A stretch of DNA of 13,606 nt from Bacillota bacterium (GTDB taxonomy: Bacteria; Bacillota; Clostridia; Oscillospirales; Acutalibacteraceae). Location of the stretch: contig JAEZRH010000129.1 in the NCBI GenBank assembly GCA_023412845.1, positions 1-13,606 of the forward strand, written 5' to 3'. The translations under genes were made by a program, and so were the position numbers. A model generated the notes under the pieces. The model worked only from the letters and a program-made list of their open reading frames with translations. It was not told where the DNA came from and did not search any database. Below are positions 7,411-13,600 of the stretch, in pieces. Numbering within the stretch: position 1 is the first letter of the stretch; each line of letters starts with the position of its first letter.

Positions 7411-7442
7411 GCTTCCCGGAACGTACCGGCGTTCCGGGAAGC
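7411..7442 (+). other. Intercistronic stem-loop between urtA and urtB
   Basis: A perfect 13-bp inverted repeat (GCTTCCCGGAACG at 7411-7423, CGTTCCGGGAAGC at 7430-7442) with a 6-base loop TACCGG, 11 bases after the urtA stop. No T tract follows (CACCGG comes next), so it is not a standard terminator. It probably stabilises the urtA part of the transcript or reduces read-through, giving more receptor than channel. Confidence 0.8.
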
Positions 7443-7479
7443 ACCGGCTTTAAGCAGTTTCGTGAGGTGACGAAGAACG

Positions 7480-8343
7480 ATGGACAGTTTTGTTGCACTG
7501 CTTCTGAACGGGCTGAACTCCTCGGCGCTGATCCTGATCGCCGCGCTCGGCATGGTCATCATCTGCGGGCTGATGAACGTCATCAACCTTGCGCATGGCG
7601 AACTGATTATGATCGGCGCGTACACGGCCTTTTATGTGACGCAGGTGCTGGGGTACAGCTTCGCGCTGGCGATGGCGGCCTCCGCCCTGGTGACTGCGGC
7701 GGCCGGTGCGGTCATTGAGATCGTTGTGGTCAAACGGCTTGTGGGCCGGCCCGCGGAGACCATGCTGGCCACGTTCGGCGTCTCCGTCGTGCTGCAGCAG
7801 ACGACGAACCTGCTGTTCGGCGCGCAGTCGCAGTATGTCGCCATCCCGATAGAAGGCAAGCTGACGTTCGGGAAGGCCGTCGTGCCATACTACAACATCT
7901 TCACGGTGCTGTTTGTGGCCGCCGTCGTGCTGGGAACGGTCCTGCTGCTGAAAAAAACGCGGTTCGGCAAGCGGGTCCGCGCAATTTCGCAGAACCGCGG
8001 CATGGCGGAATGCCTCGGCATCAATTCCTCCAAAGTCGACACGCTGACCTTTGCGTTCGGCAGCGGGCTCGCGGGCCTCGCGGGAGCACTGGTCGCCCCG
8101 GTCAAAAGCGTTTCGCCGTTCATGGGCTCCCCGTACCTTGTCACTTCCTTTATGACGTCCGTGGTGGGAGGAGTCGCGTCGTTCTTCGGAACCGCCGTCG
8201 GCTCTCTGATGGTCGGCGAATCGACCGCGCTGCTCGGCGGCGTCAGCAACGACGTGCTTGCCAACATTGTCGTGTTCCTGATGATCATCTTTGCCATCCG
8301 CTTCAAGCCGGAGGGGCTGTTCACAAAAAAGGAGGGCAGGTGA
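7480..8343 (+). CDS. urtB: Urea-type ABC transporter permease UrtB
   Basis: Integral membrane subunit of the LivH/UrtB family, forming half of the translocation channel with UrtC. It is strongly hydrophobic with several membrane segments; LILIAALGMVIICGLMNVINLAHGELIMIGAY is the family's N-terminal hallmark, read here as two parts (about 18-33 and 34-48). The cytoplasmic loop VRAISQNRGMAECLGIN (about 166-182) is the conserved ATPase-contacting region. It ends IRFKPEGLFTKKEGR, again typical. The 287 residues match the short Livh-like form; many proteobacterial UrtB proteins carry an extra N-terminal domain that is absent here. The start has GAGGTGA 9 bases upstream. The stop is one base before the urtC start codon. 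Confidence 0.88.
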   Translation: MDSFVALLLNGLNSSALILIAALGMVIICGLMNVINLAHGELIMIGAYTAFYVTQVLGYSFALAMAASALVTAAAGAVIEIVVVKRLVGRPAETMLATFGVSVVLQQTTNLLFGAQSQYVAIPIEGKLTFGKAVVPYYNIFTVLFVAAVVLGTVLLLKKTRFGKRVRAISQNRGMAECLGINSSKVDTLTFAFGSGLAGLAGALVAPVKSVSPFMGSPYLVTSFMTSVVGGVASFFGTAVGSLMVGESTALLGGVSNDVLANIVVFLMIIFAIRFKPEGLFTKKEGR

Positions 8344-8344
8344 C

Positions 8345-9394
8345 ATGGCGCGGTTTTCCCGGGTTCCCGTCAACCGGTATCTGGACCTTGCGCTTTTTCT
8401 CGCGCTGGGGCTGTTTCCCCTTTCCGGGTCGCTGTTCTATACGCAGCTCATCGAAAAATACATGGTGTTCCTGATCTTCGCCTACTCCCTCGACATCCTG
8501 TGGGGCTATGCCGGGTTGATGGACTTGGGGCATGCGGTCCTTTTCGGCATCGGCGGCTATGTCATGGCCCTGTCGCTTTCCGCCGCAGCGGGGGGCGGCG
8601 TTCCGGACTTCATGGCGCGGTACGGCGTCACGCAGGCGCCGGTGTGGCTCAGGATGATTTCGAATCCGTTTGCCGCCGCATTTGCCGGAATTCTTCTGCC
8701 GGCCCTGCTTGCCGCACTTCTGGGCCGGTTCCTGTTTTTCAGCCGGGTCGGCGGCGTGTTTTTTTCCGTCATCACGCTTGCCATCGCCTCCGTGTTCAAC
8801 CTGTTCATCCAAAGCCAGCAGGAGTATACGGGCGGGTTCAACGGCATCGGCGGGCTGCCGGGGCTTTCGCTGTTCGGTGAGCCGCTTTCCCTCACGCAGG
8901 CGTATTATTTCGTATTCCTTTCCGTCGTGCTGGTTTACGCGTTCTGCCGCATGCTCGCGGCCTCGCGCTTCGGCCTGATTTTGCAGGGGATCCGTGAGAA
9001 CGAGATGCGGCTCGAGTTTCTGGGATACGACCAGGCCCGCTTCAAGACGGCGGCGTTCGCCGTATCCGGCGCCCTGGCGGGCTTCGCCGGTGTCCTTTAC
9101 GCGCCGGTCAACGGGATGATCGCCCCGAACGACGTGGGGATGGAATTTTCCACGGCGGCGATCGTCTGGCTTGCGATCGGCGGAAGGGGAAACCTGACCG
9201 GCGCGGCCGTCGGGGCGCTGCTGATCAACGTGCTGGGCAACGCGCTCTCGGAGCATTTCGGCGCCTACTGGCAGCTCCTGCTGGGCATTGCGATCCTGGC
9301 CGTCGTGTTCTTCGTTCCGGACGGCCTCGTGGGAGCCGTCATCCGCTTTGCGAGAGGCCGCGCACACAGGGAGGAGGAAAACAGCCATGCCTGA
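8345..9394 (+). CDS. urtC: Urea-type ABC transporter permease UrtC
   Basis: Second integral membrane subunit (LivM/UrtC family), 349 residues, close to family length. Seen: early segments SLDILWGYAGLMDLGHAVLF, a long hydrophobic core, QQEYTGGFNGIGGLPG, the ATPase-contacting loop LQGIRENEMRLEFLGYD (about 214-230), and a late VWLAIGGRGNLTGAAVGALL segment. FVPDGLVG near the C terminus is typical. The start is ATG 8345, with GGAGGG 8 bases upstream; an upstream in-frame ATG (8291) lies within urtB and has no ribosome binding site. Its last 8 bases overlap urtD, indicating translational coupling. Confidence 0.88.
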   Translation: MARFSRVPVNRYLDLALFLALGLFPLSGSLFYTQLIEKYMVFLIFAYSLDILWGYAGLMDLGHAVLFGIGGYVMALSLSAAAGGGVPDFMARYGVTQAPVWLRMISNPFAAAFAGILLPALLAALLGRFLFFSRVGGVFFSVITLAIASVFNLFIQSQQEYTGGFNGIGGLPGLSLFGEPLSLTQAYYFVFLSVVLVYAFCRMLAASRFGLILQGIRENEMRLEFLGYDQARFKTAAFAVSGALAGFAGVLYAPVNGMIAPNDVGMEFSTAAIVWLAIGGRGNLTGAAVGALLINVLGNALSEHFGAYWQLLLGIAILAVVFFVPDGLVGAVIRFARGRAHREEENSHA

Positions 9395-10166
9395 ACTTCT
9401 GAGGACGGAAGGGCTCTCCGTCTGCTTCAGCGGCTTCTGGGCTCTTGACGGTGTGGACTTCTCCGTCGAAGAGGGGGAACTGCGTGTGGTCATCGGACCG
9501 AACGGCGCCGGCAAGACGACGCTGATGGACCTGATAACGGGCCGCACGAAACCGACGAAGGGAGAAGTCGTCTTCGGGGGAAGCGACATCACCGGCAAGA
9601 CCCCGCGCGAGATCGCCCGGCGCTACGGGATCGGGCGCAAGTTTCAGGGCCCGAATCTGTTCGAGAACATGACGGCGCTCCAGAACCTCGAGCTTGCCGC
9701 CCCGTGCCGCGGAGCAGCCGCGCTTACGCTTTTCCGCCGGGTGCCGCACGACGAGCGCCTGCACGCGCGGGAAGTGCTGGTAAGGATCGGCCTTGACGGG
9801 AAACGCTCCCTGCTGGCGTGCGAGCTTTCGCACGGGGAACGGCAGTGGCTTGAGATCGGGATGCTGATGATGCAGTCGCCGCGCCTTCTGATCCTCGACG
9901 AGCCGACGGCGGGTATGACCTCGGAGGAAACAAGGCAGACGGGCGAGCTTGTCCTGAGCCTGTTGAAGGACCACACCGTCCTCGCCGTGGAGCACGACAT
10001 GGAATTCGTGCGGCAGGTGGCCCAGACCGTCACCGTGCTCCACATGGGCAGGGTGCTGGCCGAGGGGCCGCTCTCCCGGATCGAAAACGACCCTGAGGTC
10101 GTGCGCGTCTACCTGAAATCTTCGCGGAAGGAGGAAAATGTGCCGTGCTCGTCCTCGAAAAAGTGA
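9387..10166 (+). CDS. urtD: Urea-type ABC transporter ATP-binding protein UrtD
   Basis: Cytoplasmic ATPase subunit powering the importer, paired with UrtE. Of 259 residues: Walker A GPNGAGKTT (37-45), Q-loop in GIGRKFQGP (Gln87), signature LSHGERQ (147-153), Walker B LLILDE (167-172) and switch His203 in AVEHD. GIGRKFQ, SHGERQWLEIGMLM and DEPTAGMTSEET are characteristic of UrtD rather than LivG. The start is ATG 9387, 7 bases after a GAGGAGG site; the long upstream in-frame extension falls inside urtC. The last 22 bases overlap urtE. The tail SRKEENVPCSSSKK after the NBD is short and probably uninformative. Confidence 0.88.
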   Translation: MPELLRTEGLSVCFSGFWALDGVDFSVEEGELRVVIGPNGAGKTTLMDLITGRTKPTKGEVVFGGSDITGKTPREIARRYGIGRKFQGPNLFENMTALQNLELAAPCRGAAALTLFRRVPHDERLHAREVLVRIGLDGKRSLLACELSHGERQWLEIGMLMMQSPRLLILDEPTAGMTSEETRQTGELVLSLLKDHTVLAVEHDMEFVRQVAQTVTVLHMGRVLAEGPLSRIENDPEVVRVYLKSSRKEENVPCSSSKK

Positions 10167-10846
10167 AAATCAGCTATGGCAAAAGCCGTGCGGTCGGCGG
10201 CGTGTCGCTCCTTCTGGGCGACGGACAGCGCGTCGCAGTCCTGGGCCGCAACGGCGCGGGCAAGACCACGCTTCTGAAAGGCATCGTCGGCCTGCTGCCG
10301 CTTTCCGGCGGCAGGGTGTTTTTCGAAGGAAGGGAAACGTCGGGCCTCAGACCCTCTCTGCGCTCGCGGGCCGGCATGGCCTATGTGCCGCAGGGGCGTG
10401 AAATTTTTCCCCGCTTCACCGTCCGCGAAAACCTGGAACTCGGCTGCCTTGCCTGGAAGGACGCGCAGGCCGTCGCGCGCCGGACGGAACAGGTGCTTTC
10501 CTGGTTTCCGGCCCTGCGCGACCATCTAGACCGGATGGGCGGAGTCCTCTCCGGAGGTCAGCAGCAGCAGCTGGCCCTTGCCAGAGCACTGATGACCTCG
10601 CCAAAGCTTCTGCTGCTGGACGAACCGACCGAGGGCATCCAGCCCAGCATCGTGGAGGAACTGGGCGGCATCCTGACGCGTGTCTGCCGCGAGATGAGCC
10701 TCTCCGTCGTGCTGGTGGAACAGAATCTTGAATTTGCCCGGCTGATGTCGCAGGATTACGTTATCCTGCAGAAAGGCCTGATCGTCCGCCGCGGCAAGAC
10801 TGCGCAGCTGGATACACAGGAGGCGAGGCTCTTTCTTTCCGTTTGA
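10145..10846 (+). CDS. urtE: Urea-type ABC transporter ATP-binding protein UrtE
   Basis: Second ATPase of the importer, 233 residues. Seen: Walker A GRNGAGKTT (34-42), Q-loop in YVPQGREIFPRFTV (Gln83), signature LSGGQ (135-139) followed by QQQLALARAL, and Walker B LLLLDE (155-160) leading into PTEGIQPSIVEEL, a UrtE hallmark. The switch position reads VEQN instead of VEH, which is usual for LivF/UrtE-type subunits. The start is GTG 10145, with GGAAGGAGG about 10 bases upstream; a nearby ATG at 10138 is in another frame. No clear terminator follows; the next gene has its own promoter 55 bases later. Confidence 0.87.
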   Translation: MLVLEKVKISYGKSRAVGGVSLLLGDGQRVAVLGRNGAGKTTLLKGIVGLLPLSGGRVFFEGRETSGLRPSLRSRAGMAYVPQGREIFPRFTVRENLELGCLAWKDAQAVARRTEQVLSWFPALRDHLDRMGGVLSGGQQQQLALARALMTSPKLLLLDEPTEGIQPSIVEELGGILTRVCREMSLSVVLVEQNLEFARLMSQDYVILQKGLIVRRGKTAQLDTQEARLFLSV

Positions 10847-10900
10847 CGGGCGGAGCTTCCGAAGGGTGCAAAAAGGAAGATTACAGCTCAGTTAAATTCA

Positions 10901-10928
10901 TTGACTTCGCGGGAGGGTACGGTATAAT
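10901..10928 (+). promoter_or_regulatory. Sigma-A promoter of the polysaccharide deacetylase gene
   Basis: TTGACT (10901-10906), 16-base spacer, perfect TATAAT (10923-10928), giving a leader of about 35 bases. The -35 is five of six and the spacing is good. The stretch from urtE to here (10847-10900) shows no terminator. Confidence 0.85.
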
Positions 10929-10970
10929 CAAAGATGTCAGAACAGGTAGATTACTGTCGCATAGAGAAAG

Positions 10971-11855
10971 ATGGGCAACATGAGATTTCAAACGATTCGA
11001 AACAGGGTATTGCTGGTGACCGGCTGCATCGCCGCCGCCGCGGGCATTTGCTTCGCCGTTGCATTCGGTTTTTCGGAACTGGGGCGGCACGAAGCTCTCC
11101 GGCAGGCCGCTTCTTCCGCGGTTCCGGCGGGGGCTTTGCCGGAGCCTTCTTCCGCGGCCGCTTCTTCCGGGGCGCCGAACACCCGGCCGGCAAACGACAG
11201 CGGTTCGGTTCCCGTGACTTCGCTGCCGGCCGACGGACGGGTCGTATATATGACGTTTGACGACGGACCGTCCGACCTGACGGTTCCGCTGCTGGACATT
11301 CTCGATCGGTACCATGTGAAGGCGACGTTTTTCGTCGTAGGCATTTTCGATAAAAACGAAACGGCCGATCTGAAGGAGATCGTCAGGCGCGGCCAGGCCA
11401 TCGGCGTCCACAGCTATACGCATAATTACCGGCAGGTTTACGCCTCCAGCACAGCGTTCTTTGAAGACGTGGACAAAATGCACAATCTGATTCTGCAGGA
11501 CACCGGCGTCGACACCAAGCTGTTTCGGTTCGCCGGCGGCAGCATCAACGCCTACAACCGGAAAATTTACAAAGAGCTGAAAGCCGGCCTGAAGCAGCGC
11601 GGATATGTGTATTACGACTGGAACGCCAGCTCCGGCGACGCCGCCACCAAAACGAACGCACCGACGATCCTGAATAATGCGCTGAACGGCGTGCGGAAGC
11701 ACCGCGTTTCCGTCGTGCTGTTTCACAACTCGGCTCCGAAGCAGGCGACGCTCAGCGACATCCCGAAGTTCATCGAAACGCTGCAGAGCGAAGGTTATCG
11801 TTTCGCGTCGCTCGACCCGTCCGTCGACAACGCGCCGTTCGTTTTCGGAAGCTGA
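10971..11855 (+). CDS. Membrane-anchored polysaccharide deacetylase (NodB domain, CE4 family)
   Basis: Predicted extracellular metal-dependent deacetylase acting on N-acetylated glycans, probably peptidoglycan or a surface polysaccharide. Of 294 residues: a membrane segment at about 13-34, a Ser/Ala/Pro-rich linker (45-85), then the NodB domain. Motif 1 is TFDDGP (95-100, Asp97 and Asp98), motif 2 is HSYTH (metal His147 and His151), motif 3 is RFAGGS (186-191), motif 4 includes DWN (216-218) and motif 5 is LFHNS (His252). The metal triad is therefore intact. RFAGG in place of the common RPPxG, and FHNS in place of LHD, resemble a clostridial variant I associate with PdaC-like proteins. The start is uncertain: ATG 10971 and ATG 10980 both have weak ribosome binding sites and both keep the membrane segment. 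Confidence 0.85.
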   Translation: MGNMRFQTIRNRVLLVTGCIAAAAGICFAVAFGFSELGRHEALRQAASSAVPAGALPEPSSAAASSGAPNTRPANDSGSVPVTSLPADGRVVYMTFDDGPSDLTVPLLDILDRYHVKATFFVVGIFDKNETADLKEIVRRGQAIGVHSYTHNYRQVYASSTAFFEDVDKMHNLILQDTGVDTKLFRFAGGSINAYNRKIYKELKAGLKQRGYVYYDWNASSGDAATKTNAPTILNNALNGVRKHRVSVVLFHNSAPKQATLSDIPKFIETLQSEGYRFASLDPSVDNAPFVFGS

Positions 11856-11898
11856 GGGGCACACAGCGCTTCGCGCCTGAGGCGGGCACATCCCGCAA

Positions 11899-11930
11899 AA
11901 AAGCCGTCCCGCTTTTACGGGACGGCTTTT
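11899..11930. terminator. Bidirectional terminator between the deacetylase and UspA-like genes
   Basis: AAAAGCCGTCCCG (11899-11911) pairs perfectly with CGGGACGGCTTTT (11918-11930), loop CTTTTA. A and T runs flank both sides, so it can stop the + strand transcript and the convergent minus strand one. Its last base touches the minus strand stop codon. Confidence 0.92.
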
Positions 11931-12391
11931 CAATTGCTTTTCAACAAAGTGGACTTTGCCGCTTTTTCGTCTTTTCGGGTAGGGCAGATGTTGTAGATGG
12001 TCCGGTCTTTTGCGACCATGCTGATCGGGACGGACGGGAGAAGCCTATGTAGGATCTCGATGAACCCGCTGGCGGGGGAGCCCGCCATGCCGGTCACGAT
12101 GTGTACGGCGCCGATATGCTTTGCCACGCTGGCCGCAGTCAGTGCGGAGTCGTCGTTGAAATAGACCGACATTTCCGCATCCGCGTCCCGCGCCGTCTGC
12201 CGGAGGTACTCCAGTTCCTCGCAGTTCGTTTCAAAACCGGCGGAATTGGGCTGCACGCACAGCACCTGCAGGGAGAGAGACTGCTCCTCCGCGATTTCTT
12301 TCCCGGTGCGGATAAGCCTGTCGCAGTCGTGCTGACCTGTTACACAGACGAGGACCGTTTTACCCTTTTCCAAATTTCCGCATCCTTTCAT
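11930..12391 (-). CDS. Small UspA-like protein resembling the Usp domain of KdpD
   Basis: A 153-residue cytoplasmic protein, the size of a single Usp (Rossmann-like) domain. The first 30 residues after the start (KTVLVCVTGQHDCDRLIRTG) and LSLQVLCVQPN recall the Usp domain of KdpD sensor kinases and of stand-alone relatives in Clostridia; this is recognition from memory. The classic nucleotide-binding Usp motif (G-2x-G-9x-G-S/T) is not clearly met in TGMAGSPASGF. Function is unknown; a stress or nucleotide-sensing role is only family-level inference. Two starts are possible: ATG at 12391 without a clear ribosome binding site, or TTG at 12373 (seventh codon), 9 bases after AAAGGA. The second would give MEKGKTVLVCVTG and fits a Usp N terminus better. 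It is monocistronic with its own promoter and shares a terminator with the convergent deacetylase gene. Confidence 0.7.
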   Translation of the reverse strand: MKGCGNLEKGKTVLVCVTGQHDCDRLIRTGKEIAEEQSLSLQVLCVQPNSAGFETNCEELEYLRQTARDADAEMSVYFNDDSALTAASVAKHIGAVHIVTGMAGSPASGFIEILHRLLPSVPISMVAKDRTIYNICPTRKDEKAAKSTLLKSN

Positions 12392-12430
12392 TCGTATTTT
12401 TCATTTCATATCTATTCACTCTTCGGAATC

Positions 12431-12460
12431 AGTATAGCAGAAACGCAAAGAAATTGTCAT
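12431..12460 (-). promoter_or_regulatory. Sigma-A-like promoter of the UspA-like gene
   Basis: Read on the minus strand: ATGACA (12460-12455), 18-base spacer, TATACT (12436-12431) preceded by TGC, an extended -10. Expected transcription start is near 12424, about 33 bases before the ATG. The A+T-rich DNA directly upstream could act as an UP element. Confidence 0.65.
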
Positions 12461-12610
12461 GGGATGAAATGTTAACATATTGTTAAATGATATGTTTGAA
12501 AAAATTGTAATAAATAATCATATCTATATGGTAGCACAAATCATATGGATTTTCAATTCCTTTTTAGTAATGATATGCGGCCCCGCATTTCCGCCACGGG
12601 CGCGGGACCG
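12461..12610. other. A+T-rich intergenic spacer with repeats (part of the 312-base gene-free gap 12392-12703)
   Basis: The gap 12392-12703 holds the UspA-like promoter, this spacer and a terminator; no gene is credible. Between 12466 and 12578 the sequence is conspicuously A+T-rich compared with its surroundings. It holds a perfect palindrome TTAACA-TAT-TGTTAA (12472-12486), AATGATATG twice (12486-12494, 12569-12577) and AATCATAT twice (12516-12523, 12539-12546), which are near inverted copies of each other. These could be regulator sites for the UspA-like gene or simply a relaxed, A+T-rich spacer. Confidence 0.45.
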
Positions 12611-12651
12611 CCAAAAACCCGCTGCGCCTTCCAGATGCAGCGGGTTTTTGG
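12611..12651. terminator. Terminator downstream of the SpoIIQ-like gene
   Basis: CCAAAAACCCGCTGC (12611-12625) and GCAGCGGGTTTTTGG (12637-12651) form a perfect 15-bp stem with an 11-base loop. A and T runs on the two arms make it symmetrical; the minus strand gene ends about 50 bases away, which is the most likely client. Confidence 0.9.
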
Positions 12652-12703
12652 CCTTGCCGGCGTTCGGGTCGGCGCAGGCCGGGTATTTCGTTCCGCGGAT
12701 CCG

Positions 12704-13414
12704 TTATTCCAGAACGGAGAGGGGATCCACATACTGCCCGTCCTTCAGGACTTCCAGATGCAGATGCGAAGCTTCCTGACTTTCGATGGGAATGCTGCCG
12801 ACCGTGCCGAGCTTCTGGCCCTGCGCTACGGCGTCGCCTTCCTTGACTGCGGTTTCGCCGAGTCCGCAGTAACGGAACTCGTAGCTTCCGCTGGTGACGG
12901 CCACAATATTGCCGTACCGGTCGTCCTTATAGACTTTCCGGACCGTTCCGTCGGAAGAAGCGGTCACCGAGGTCCCCTGGCTGGCGTTCAGGTCAAGCCC
13001 CGTGTGGGCCCGCCAGTCCTGCGTCGTTTTGTTGAAGACCGGGTCCTTGCTGAATTTCTGCAGGATCGTTTTGCCTACGGGGTACGAGAACGTCTGGGCC
13101 CCGGCGTTGGCCGGTTTGGTCGCCGGGCGGGAAGAAACCGGCGGTTTGCTTGAAGCGGCCGGCGCGCTGGAGACCGGCGCCTGCGAAGACGGCGCCGCGG
13201 AGGACGCCGGTTCCGAAGATTCTGCCACAAATACCCCGCTGACCGTATCGTTTGTTTTTGCCGTCTGGCTCTGCGATTTGTCCTCCGGCACCGCGTAGTT
13301 GGACACGCTGTCGTAGGTCGTCCAGGCGGCTACGCCCACCGCGATCAGACACACGCCGAGCGCGATATAGAACCCCTTATTGCTTTTTCCGCTTTTTTGT
13401 ATGTGAAGATTCAA
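12704..13414 (-). CDS. spoIIQ: SpoIIQ-like forespore membrane protein with LytM (M23) domain
   Basis: Predicted membrane-anchored M23 protein; SpoIIQ of endospore formers sits in the forespore membrane and pairs with mother-cell SpoIIIAH during engulfment. Of 236 residues: a short positively charged N terminus, one membrane segment (about 15-32), a Ser/Ala/Pro-rich linker (65-105), then the LytM domain from YPVGKTILQKF. The run NKTTQDWRAHTGLDL is close to the DWRTHxGVDI signature of SpoIIQ. Zinc and catalytic residues H137-x3-D141 and H217-L-H219 are all present, so it may be an active endopeptidase, unlike the B. subtilis protein, which lacks a key His. The start is TTG 13414: GGAGGT lies 7 bases upstream and a membrane-proximal N terminus follows. 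An ATG-initiated reading (13534) would add 40 residues that do not look coding and would run over the probable promoter. It is distinct from general LytM wall hydrolases, though those cannot be fully excluded. Confidence 0.78.
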   Translation of the reverse strand: MNLHIQKSGKSNKGFYIALGVCLIAVGVAAWTTYDSVSNYAVPEDKSQSQTAKTNDTVSGVFVAESSEPASSAAPSSQAPVSSAPAASSKPPVSSRPATKPANAGAQTFSYPVGKTILQKFSKDPVFNKTTQDWRAHTGLDLNASQGTSVTASSDGTVRKVYKDDRYGNIVAVTSGSYEFRYCGLGETAVKEGDAVAQGQKLGTVGSIPIESQEASHLHLEVLKDGQYVDPLSVLE

Positions 13415-13433
13415 ATGTGCCACCTCCGTCAGT

Positions 13434-13462
13434 ATTTTGACCCCAAAAGTGGCACGATATTC
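13434..13462 (-). promoter_or_regulatory. Candidate forespore (sigma-F/sigma-G) promoter of the spoIIQ-like gene
   Basis: On the minus strand: GAATA (13462-13458), 15-base spacer, GGTCAAAAT (13442-13434), followed by AC. This fits the sigma-F pattern GYATA-N15/16-GGNNANNMT apart from one base, and CAAAATA is also close to the sigma-G -10. Start of transcription would be near 13427, at the edge of the GGAGGT site, so the leader would be only about 13 bases; that short leader is the weak point. Confidence 0.55.
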
Positions 13463-13473
13463 CGGAAAAACAG

Positions 13474-13498
13474 TTCGCGCAAATATTTTTTGCGCGAA
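13474..13498. repeat. Inverted repeat TTCGCGCAAA-N5-TTTGCGCGAA upstream of spoIIQ
   Basis: Perfect 10-base arms (13474-13483 and 13489-13498) around TATTT, just upstream of the promoter -35. A further half-site TTCGCGC occurs at 13514-13520, 40 bases from the first. No T run follows, so an operator is more likely than a terminator. Confidence 0.6.
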
Positions 13499-13537
13499 AC
13501 CGCCGCCAATAAATTCGCGCCAATCCGATATCATGAA

Positions 13538-13569
13538 AAAGGACCTGATCCGAACTGATCAGGTCTTTT
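13538..13569. terminator. Hairpin with flanking A/T runs near the right edge
   Basis: GACCTGATC pairs with GATCAGGTC (9 bp, 13542-13550 and 13557-13565, loop CGAACT), extended by one G-U and three A-T pairs, with T runs on either strand. It either terminates a transcript entering from the right on the minus strand, or sits in the leader of a + strand gene that starts beyond the edge. Confidence 0.6.
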
Positions 13570-13593
13570 CTCATTAGCTTGAGGGGTATATTG

Positions 13594-13600
13594 AGGAGGG
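13594..13600 (+). promoter_or_regulatory. Probable ribosome binding site for a gene starting just outside the window
   Basis: AGGAGGG at 13594-13600 with 6 bases left before the edge, the right distance for a + strand start codon at or just past 13607. If correct, that gene is divergent from spoIIQ and the hairpin at 13538-13569 is in its leader. Confidence 0.35.

Noticed and set aside
8326..8337. A AAA AAG slippery heptamer at the end of urtB next to a GGAGGG, a dnaX-like frameshift arrangement
   Set aside because: A -1 shift would not enter the urtC frame and gives no meaningful extension; the GGAGGG is simply the urtC ribosome binding site.
7450..9598. Long minus strand frames opposite urtB and urtC (307 and 425 residues)
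   Set aside because: Charged, repetitive translations without recognisable fold, opposite well-conserved permease genes.
10934..11260. Small frame starting at 10934 in the deacetylase leader
   Set aside because: Its start lies at the predicted transcription start, so no ribosome binding site would exist, and it overlaps the deacetylase in another frame.
12101..12779. Plus strand frames across the UspA-like gene and its upstream gap
   Set aside because: They run through a promoter, A+T-rich repeats and a perfect terminator hairpin, with no supported start or domain.
13415..13534. ATG-started 40-residue extension of the SpoIIQ-like protein
   Set aside because: It covers the inverted repeat and promoter-like boxes, is not membrane-protein-like, and the GGAGGT-spaced TTG explains the start.
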